From NCBI RefSeq assembly GCF_036226465.1, contig NZ_CP108476.1:7688001-7752000 (forward strand): DNA of 64,000 nucleotides. Direction: 5' to 3'. The stretch comes from Kitasatospora sp. NBC_01250. GTDB taxonomy: Bacteria > Actinomycetota > Actinomycetes > Streptomycetales > Streptomycetaceae. The notes below the pieces were generated by a model. That model made no database searches, had not been told where the DNA came from, and was given only the letters and a program-made list of their open reading frames with translations. Below are positions 59,971-64,000 of this stretch, one piece after another; the first letter of the stretch is position 1, and the number at the start of each line of letters is the position of its first letter. Both the position numbers and the translations under genes were made by a program.

Positions 59971-61275
59971 TCAGGGGCCGGCGGCCGGCGGTCCGGCCGG
60001 TCGGGTCGGCTCCTCCTCGACCACGTCCAGCAGCTCGATCAGGGTGAGCACGAAGACCACCGCGAGCCCCAGCACCACCACGACCCAGCCGGTGGGGTAG
60101 GGCCAGAGCACCAGGGTGAGCCCGGCCGCGCCGACCACCGCCCACTCCAGCACCCGCTTGGACCGGTGCACCCAGGGCCCGACCGGCCCGGTGTGCAGCC
60201 CGGCCCGCCCGGCCGCCGCGCGTGCCGCGTGCGGACCGGCCCGCCAGATCTCGCGCAGCTGCCGGGCCCGGCGGTTCGGGCCGCTCAGCCAGGCCCCGAG
60301 GGCCACCGCGAGCCCGAGCACCACGTACGTCCGTACGCTCACCCGCAGCAGTCGCACCAGCGCGTCGTAGACCGCGCCCGCCGCGGGCTGGGAGACGGAG
60401 GCGGGCAGCGCGTCCAGGTAGAGCACCCGGAAGACGCTCAGGCCGATCCCGAGCGCGACGGTGGCCGCGGTGGCGCCGAGCGCGAGGGCGATCAGCGCCG
60501 TGCGCCGGTGCCGGGCGAGCAGCAGGCCGACGACGGCGAACAGCACCGCGGCCACCGGCAGCCAGGTGCCCGCCAGCTCCAGCAGGCGGATCCCGGTGCG
60601 GACCGACCCGACCTGGGAGGAGTCGAGCACGGTGTACTGGACGTGGATGGTGGGGATCGCGTTCGCCACGCTCGCCCCGGAGTCCACCAGCTGCTGCTTG
60701 AGCTGGCCGATGAGCGGGGCCAGGTCGATGGTCACCGCGTTGTCGGTCAGCTGCACCGCGCCGCCGCCCTGGCCGGTGAGCGCCTTGGTGAACTGGTCGT
60801 GCACCGTGCGGTTGGCCTGCACCCAGAAGCTCGCGAAGGCGGGGCTGGAGACCACGTTCTGGGCCGCGCCGCGCACCAGGCTCTGCAGCGCGCTGTCGAT
60901 CGAGCCGCTCAGCTGCCCGAGCAGCCCGCCCAGCACGGACTGGTCGGAGGGCGCCACCTGCTGGATCAGCGAGTTGACGCTCAGGTTCTGGGTGACGGCG
61001 GTGGCGATCCGGTCGGCCACCGCGTTCTGCACCGCCGGGTCGCCGGCCAGCGGGGCGACGGTGGCCACGTAGCGGTCGGTGTCCTCGGCCAGGCTCGCGG
61101 CCCAGACCGCGACCACGCTCAGCGGGGTCAGCAGCGCCGCGAGCACCAGCAGCAGCCCGGCGAAGGCCGCCCGGGTGCGCCGCGCCGCCGGCCCGGCCCG
61201 CTCGGCGTCGGTGCGCTCGCCGTCGGCGGGCTCGCCCCCGGGGGGATTGCCGTCGGTGGGATCGGCTGTCGCCAT
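59971..61275 (-). CDS. Integral membrane protein of unknown function
   Basis: A 434-residue protein with a hydrophilic N-terminus, one membrane span at ~36-60, a large external loop of ~160 residues (ending before LLELAGTWLPVAA), then three or more further spans at ~230-340 and two near 375-415. The extracellular region has EDTDRYVATVAPLAGDPAVQNAVADRIATA-type sequence seen in actinomycete membrane proteins of unassigned role; longer matches are not quoted here. It ends 137 nt before the lipoprotein gene start. Confidence 0.8.
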   Translation of the reverse strand: MATADPTDGNPPGGEPADGERTDAERAGPAARRTRAAFAGLLLVLAALLTPLSVVAVWAASLAEDTDRYVATVAPLAGDPAVQNAVADRIATAVTQNLSVNSLIQQVAPSDQSVLGGLLGQLSGSIDSALQSLVRGAAQNVVSSPAFASFWVQANRTVHDQFTKALTGQGGGAVQLTDNAVTIDLAPLIGQLKQQLVDSGASVANAIPTIHVQYTVLDSSQVGSVRTGIRLLELAGTWLPVAAVLFAVVGLLLARHRRTALIALALGATAATVALGIGLSVFRVLYLDALPASVSQPAAGAVYDALVRLLRVSVRTYVVLGLAVALGAWLSGPNRRARQLREIWRAGPHAARAAAGRAGLHTGPVGPWVHRSKRVLEWAVVGAAGLTLVLWPYPTGWVVVVLGLAVVFVLTLIELLDVVEEEPTRPAGPPAAGP

Positions 61276-61311
61276 CTCAGGTCTCCGTTCCTCCCCCCTC
61301 GGGTGGGCCGG

Positions 61312-62232
61312 CTACTCGTCCGCCGGGTCCACCGGCGGTGGCCGCTCCCGCGGGTCGTCCTCGGGGGTGCCGAGGTAGCGCGCCAGGAAGGTCTCCTTGG
61401 CGAGGGTGGCGCCGATGGTCAGCGCGCCCGTGAGCACGGCGCAGACGGCGACCAGCCAGGACAGCAGGGTGAAGATCGACCCGAGCGCCCCGTACGCGGC
61501 CAGGCTCCGGTTGAGCGCGCGCGGGATGTAGAGGTGGGCGGTGATCGACAGCGCGGCGGTCGCCGCCGCGGTGAGCACCGCCGCGGGCAGCAGGGGCAGC
61601 CAGGGCACCCGGCCGGCCAGCAGCAGGCGCTGGGTCCACCACCAGAGGCACACGCTGCTCAGGAAGCTCAGCGGCACCCCCACCCAGAGCCCGGCCCCGA
61701 AGCCGTTGCGCACCGGACCCTGCAGGACCAGGACCACGAGCCAGGTGATGATCCAGGCGAACCACCGCCAGATCGCGACCCGGGTGGGCGACGGCCCCAG
61801 GTCCCAGGCACGCTGGCAGATCCGCGCCAGCGCGCGGCTGGAGCCGGTCGCGGAGAGCAGCACCATGATGGTGCCGATCACGCTGGTGGTCTCGCGCAGG
61901 TTGCCGCCCTCGGTCGCGTAGAGCGCCTGGAGCTGTTCGGCGCCCGCGCCGGTGAGGCCGAAGACGGTGCGCACGGAGTGCATCAGGTTGGTGCGCACGG
62001 TGTTGGGCGCCGTGGCGGCGACGACGAAGAGCAGCGGGACGGCGGTCAGGAAGATCTGCGCGGCCAGCCGGGTGCCGGACTCCATGATGCGGGCGGCGAT
62101 CAGACGCCCCGTCAGGGTGGTCAGCACCGGCATCCGCCGTTCGGCATCGCTGATCGTGCGCCCGCAGTAGTCACGCGTCGACCGTGACCAGGAGGAGACC
62201 CGCGCGCGCACACCGTGCCGATCGGGCGCCAT
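61312..62232 (-). CDS. YihY/BrkB-family membrane protein
   Basis: A 306-residue inner-membrane protein of the YihY/virulence factor BrkB type with six hydrophobic segments (FLTAVPLLFVVAA, WFAWIITWLVVLVLQGPV, ALGSIFTLLSWLVAVCAV). I chose the ATG at 62232 (MAPDRHGVRARVSS), preceded by AAGGAG; the frame extends further without a better start. It shares a divergent gap of 194 bp with the ADP-ribosylglycohydrolase gene and is followed by another membrane-protein gene 36 nt on. Function is not established for the family. Confidence 0.85.
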   Translation of the reverse strand: MAPDRHGVRARVSSWSRSTRDYCGRTISDAERRMPVLTTLTGRLIAARIMESGTRLAAQIFLTAVPLLFVVAATAPNTVRTNLMHSVRTVFGLTGAGAEQLQALYATEGGNLRETTSVIGTIMVLLSATGSSRALARICQRAWDLGPSPTRVAIWRWFAWIITWLVVLVLQGPVRNGFGAGLWVGVPLSFLSSVCLWWWTQRLLLAGRVPWLPLLPAAVLTAAATAALSITAHLYIPRALNRSLAAYGALGSIFTLLSWLVAVCAVLTGALTIGATLAKETFLARYLGTPEDDPRERPPPVDPADE

Positions 62233-62426
62233 CGAGGGGGCTGCTCCTTCGGGCTGCGGGCGGCTGCGGGGGAACTCGCCAGGTGTTCCCCCGCAGCGCG
62301 GCCCGGGTACCGCGACGGGCGGGCGACCAGCCGGACGGAGCAGCACGTCCGTCCGTTCGAGGAGTGTGCTGGAATGCTGCACTGCGCCGGGAATGCCGGA
62401 GAACGACCCGAGGGGGATCTGTCAGC

Positions 62427-63590
62427 GTGAAGCAGCGCTCGTGGAACGAACTGACCGCCTACCGTGCGCGGCTGCGCGGCTGCCTGCTCGGCGGCGCGAT
62501 CGGGGACGCCCTGGGCAACCCGATCGAGTTCCTGTCCCTGCCGGAGATCCGGGCCAAGTACGGCGAGCACGGCGTCACCGGTCCGGTCGCCGACGGCGAG
62601 GGGGTGATCGGCCGGGTCACCGACGACACCCAGATGACGCTCTTCACCGCCTCCGGCTGGCTGAGCGGCTACGCCCGCGCCAAGGCGAAGGGCATCGGCG
62701 GCGCGGAGACGACGATCCTGCGCGACGCCTACCTGTGCTGGCTGGAGACCCAGACCGAGCCGTCGCCGCCGCCGCACCAGGGGCTGCGCCACCGCACCGG
62801 ATGGCTGCGCGAGGAGCAGTGGCTGTACGCCCGTCGGGCGCCCGGCAACGCCTGCCTGTCCGGCCTGCGGCAGACCCACGTCCCCCGCCTGGGCGATCCG
62901 CTCGACGGGCGGCCCGGACCGGTGAACCCGCACTCCAAGGGCTGCGGCACGGTCATGCGCTCCGCCCCCTTCGGCTTCACCGACCGGGACGCCAAGGCCG
63001 CCTTCGAAGCCGCGGCGCACTGCGCCCAGATCACCCACGGCCACCCCACCGGCTACTACGCCGCCGGCGCCTTCGCCGCCCTGATCCACCACCTGCTCGA
63101 CGGTGTGCCGCTGGCCGCCGCCGTGCTGCTCGCCCTGGACCTGCTCGCCCGCTATCCCGGCCACCAGGAGACCACCGCCGCCCTGCGCGCGGCCTACGAG
63201 CTGGCCACCGAGGGCGGCGAGGCGACCGCGGAGAAGCTGCAGACGCTGGGCGCCGGCTGGGTCGCCGAGGAGGCCCTGGCCATCGCGGTCTACGCCGCGC
63301 TCGCGCCGACCCGGCATCAGACCTTCTACGTCGACCAGCAGGGCCCCCACTGCCACCCGAGCCCGCCGCGCACCCCGATCGAGGCGGCCTTCCTGCTCTC
63401 GGTCAACCACTCGGGCGACAGCGACTCCACCGGCTCGATCTGCGGCAACCTGCTCGGCGCCCAGTACGGCGACGTGTGCCTGCCGCCGGACTGGCTGCGC
63501 CGGATCGAGGGCCGGCGGGCGATCGCCGTGCTCGCGGACGACATCGCCGCCGAGGTGGCTCCGGGCGAGCAGCGCAGCTGGATCTACTGA
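62427..63590 (+). CDS. ADP-ribosylglycohydrolase (DraG/ARH family)
   Basis: A 387-residue hydrolase from a GTG start at 62427 (MKQRSWNELTAYRARLRGCLLGG-type start, quoted in part) after an AGGGGG site. Metal-binding motifs are GAIGDALGNPIE, VTDDTQMTLFT and NHSGDSDSTGSICGN, which bind two Mg ions in ARH enzymes. It removes ADP-ribose from a protein or other target. A second ADP-ribose-related link in this window (the toxin cluster) is not evident, so its target is unknown. Confidence 0.93.
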   Translation: MKQRSWNELTAYRARLRGCLLGGAIGDALGNPIEFLSLPEIRAKYGEHGVTGPVADGEGVIGRVTDDTQMTLFTASGWLSGYARAKAKGIGGAETTILRDAYLCWLETQTEPSPPPHQGLRHRTGWLREEQWLYARRAPGNACLSGLRQTHVPRLGDPLDGRPGPVNPHSKGCGTVMRSAPFGFTDRDAKAAFEAAAHCAQITHGHPTGYYAAGAFAALIHHLLDGVPLAAAVLLALDLLARYPGHQETTAALRAAYELATEGGEATAEKLQTLGAGWVAEEALAIAVYAALAPTRHQTFYVDQQGPHCHPSPPRTPIEAAFLLSVNHSGDSDSTGSICGNLLGAQYGDVCLPPDWLRRIEGRRAIAVLADDIAAEVAPGEQRSWIY

Positions 63591-63702
63591 CACCCCGCCG
63601 GCCCCGGCCCGGCGCCGTGCCGTGCGCCCCTCCGGGTGGATGGCGCGATTCGTGGGATGCGTGTCGTTGACGCCACGATCGGCGCGGGCGCAGGCTGAGG
63701 GT

Positions 63703-64000
63703 GTGGCCAAATCCCGCATCGTCTTCGTGATCTTCGACGGCTTCCAGCCGCTCGACCTGGTCGGTCCGTACGAGGTGTTCCAGCACGCGGGCCGCCAGTC
63801 GGGCGGCTTCGAGTGCCAGGTGGTGGCGCCCGCCGCCGGGCCGGTGCGCTCGGCCGGCGGCCTGCCGGTGCACGCCGAGTACGGCGTGGCGGACCTCGAT
63901 CCGCGGGGCACCGACACCCTGGTGGCGGTGGGCGGCGCGGGCGTCGACCGGGCCCGGCACCAGCGGGCGCTGGTCGACTGGGTCGCCGCCGCCGGCGCGG
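63703..64000 (+). CDS. DJ-1/PfpI domain protein, GlxA-type AraC regulator (C-terminus beyond window)
   Basis: The first ~99 residues of a protein starting at a GTG (63703), with VFVIFDGFQPLDLVGPYEVF, VVAPAAGPVRSAGGLPVHAE and DTLVAVGGAGVDRA. This is the N-terminal DJ-1/PfpI-like sensor domain of GlxA-family regulators. An AraC-type DNA-binding domain would be expected past the right edge but is not seen. Confidence 0.82.
   Translation, partial: MAKSRIVFVIFDGFQPLDLVGPYEVFQHAGRQSGGFECQVVAPAAGPVRSAGGLPVHAEYGVADLDPRGTDTLVAVGGAGVDRARHQRALVDWVAAAGA

Noticed and set aside
62184..62426. N-terminal extension of the ADP-ribosylglycohydrolase
   Set aside because: The extension overlaps the divergent YihY gene, is low-complexity and lacks an RBS; the GTG at 62427 matches the family start.

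Overview
The window is high-GC actinomycete DNA. The strong G/C third-position bias, the many GTG and TTG starts, the 1-4 nt gene overlaps, the MbtH-dependent NRPS cluster and the ATPase-less sugar ABC transporter point to Streptomycetaceae (Streptomyces, Kitasatospora or Streptacidiphilus-like). Genus was judged by eye only. No tRNA, rRNA, CRISPR array, IS element or origin was seen.

Region 1 (1-13.1 kb) looks like a glycan-utilisation regulon. A minus-strand operon carries a solute-binding lipoprotein, two permeases, a GH5-type hydrolase and a GH38 alpha-mannosidase cut by the left edge. A LacI regulator is divergent from it. On the plus strand follow a secreted GH18 resembling endo-beta-N-acetylglucosaminidases, a second large GH38 enzyme and a coupled gene of unknown function. 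Two matching 16-bp operator-like sites flank the LacI gene. Together these suggest release, import and mannose trimming of N-glycans.

Region 2 (13.1-17.2 kb) holds a methyltransferase with an inverted repeat over its ribosome-binding site, a secreted sedolisin-type protease, a DoxX protein and a GNAT protein.

Region 3 (17.2-30.5 kb) is the most unusual part. Five minus-strand genes encode WXG100/CpnT-like, Pro/Ala/Gly-rich proteins, a WD40 protein and a 2223-residue modular protein. The large protein has a CpnT-like N-terminus, long repeats, a zincin HExxH domain, two copies of an unrecognised module and a C-terminal OTU-like cysteine-protease motif. No type VII core gene lies in the window.

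Region 4 (30.5-39.7 kb) has a methyltransferase, a frameshifted MOSC-reductase-ferredoxin fusion, a DEDDh exonuclease, a VOC protein, a lectin remnant, a GNAT gene without a normal start codon, lutABC for lactate oxidation, and a DUF5709-type acidic protein.

Region 5 (39.8-56.9 kb) is a hybrid NRPS/PKS operon on the minus strand, nine genes with many overlaps: PCP, C-A-PCP (leucine code), KS-carrier with no AT domain, C-A-PCP, type II thioesterase, MbtH, stand-alone A, C-PCP-C and an LLM-type oxidoreductase. A divergent LuxR regulator with a degenerate receiver sits at its head.

Region 6 (56.9-64 kb) contains a two-component system with a 28-bp palindrome upstream, a lipoprotein, two membrane proteins, an ADP-ribosylglycohydrolase and the start of a GlxA/PfpI-type protein cut by the right edge.
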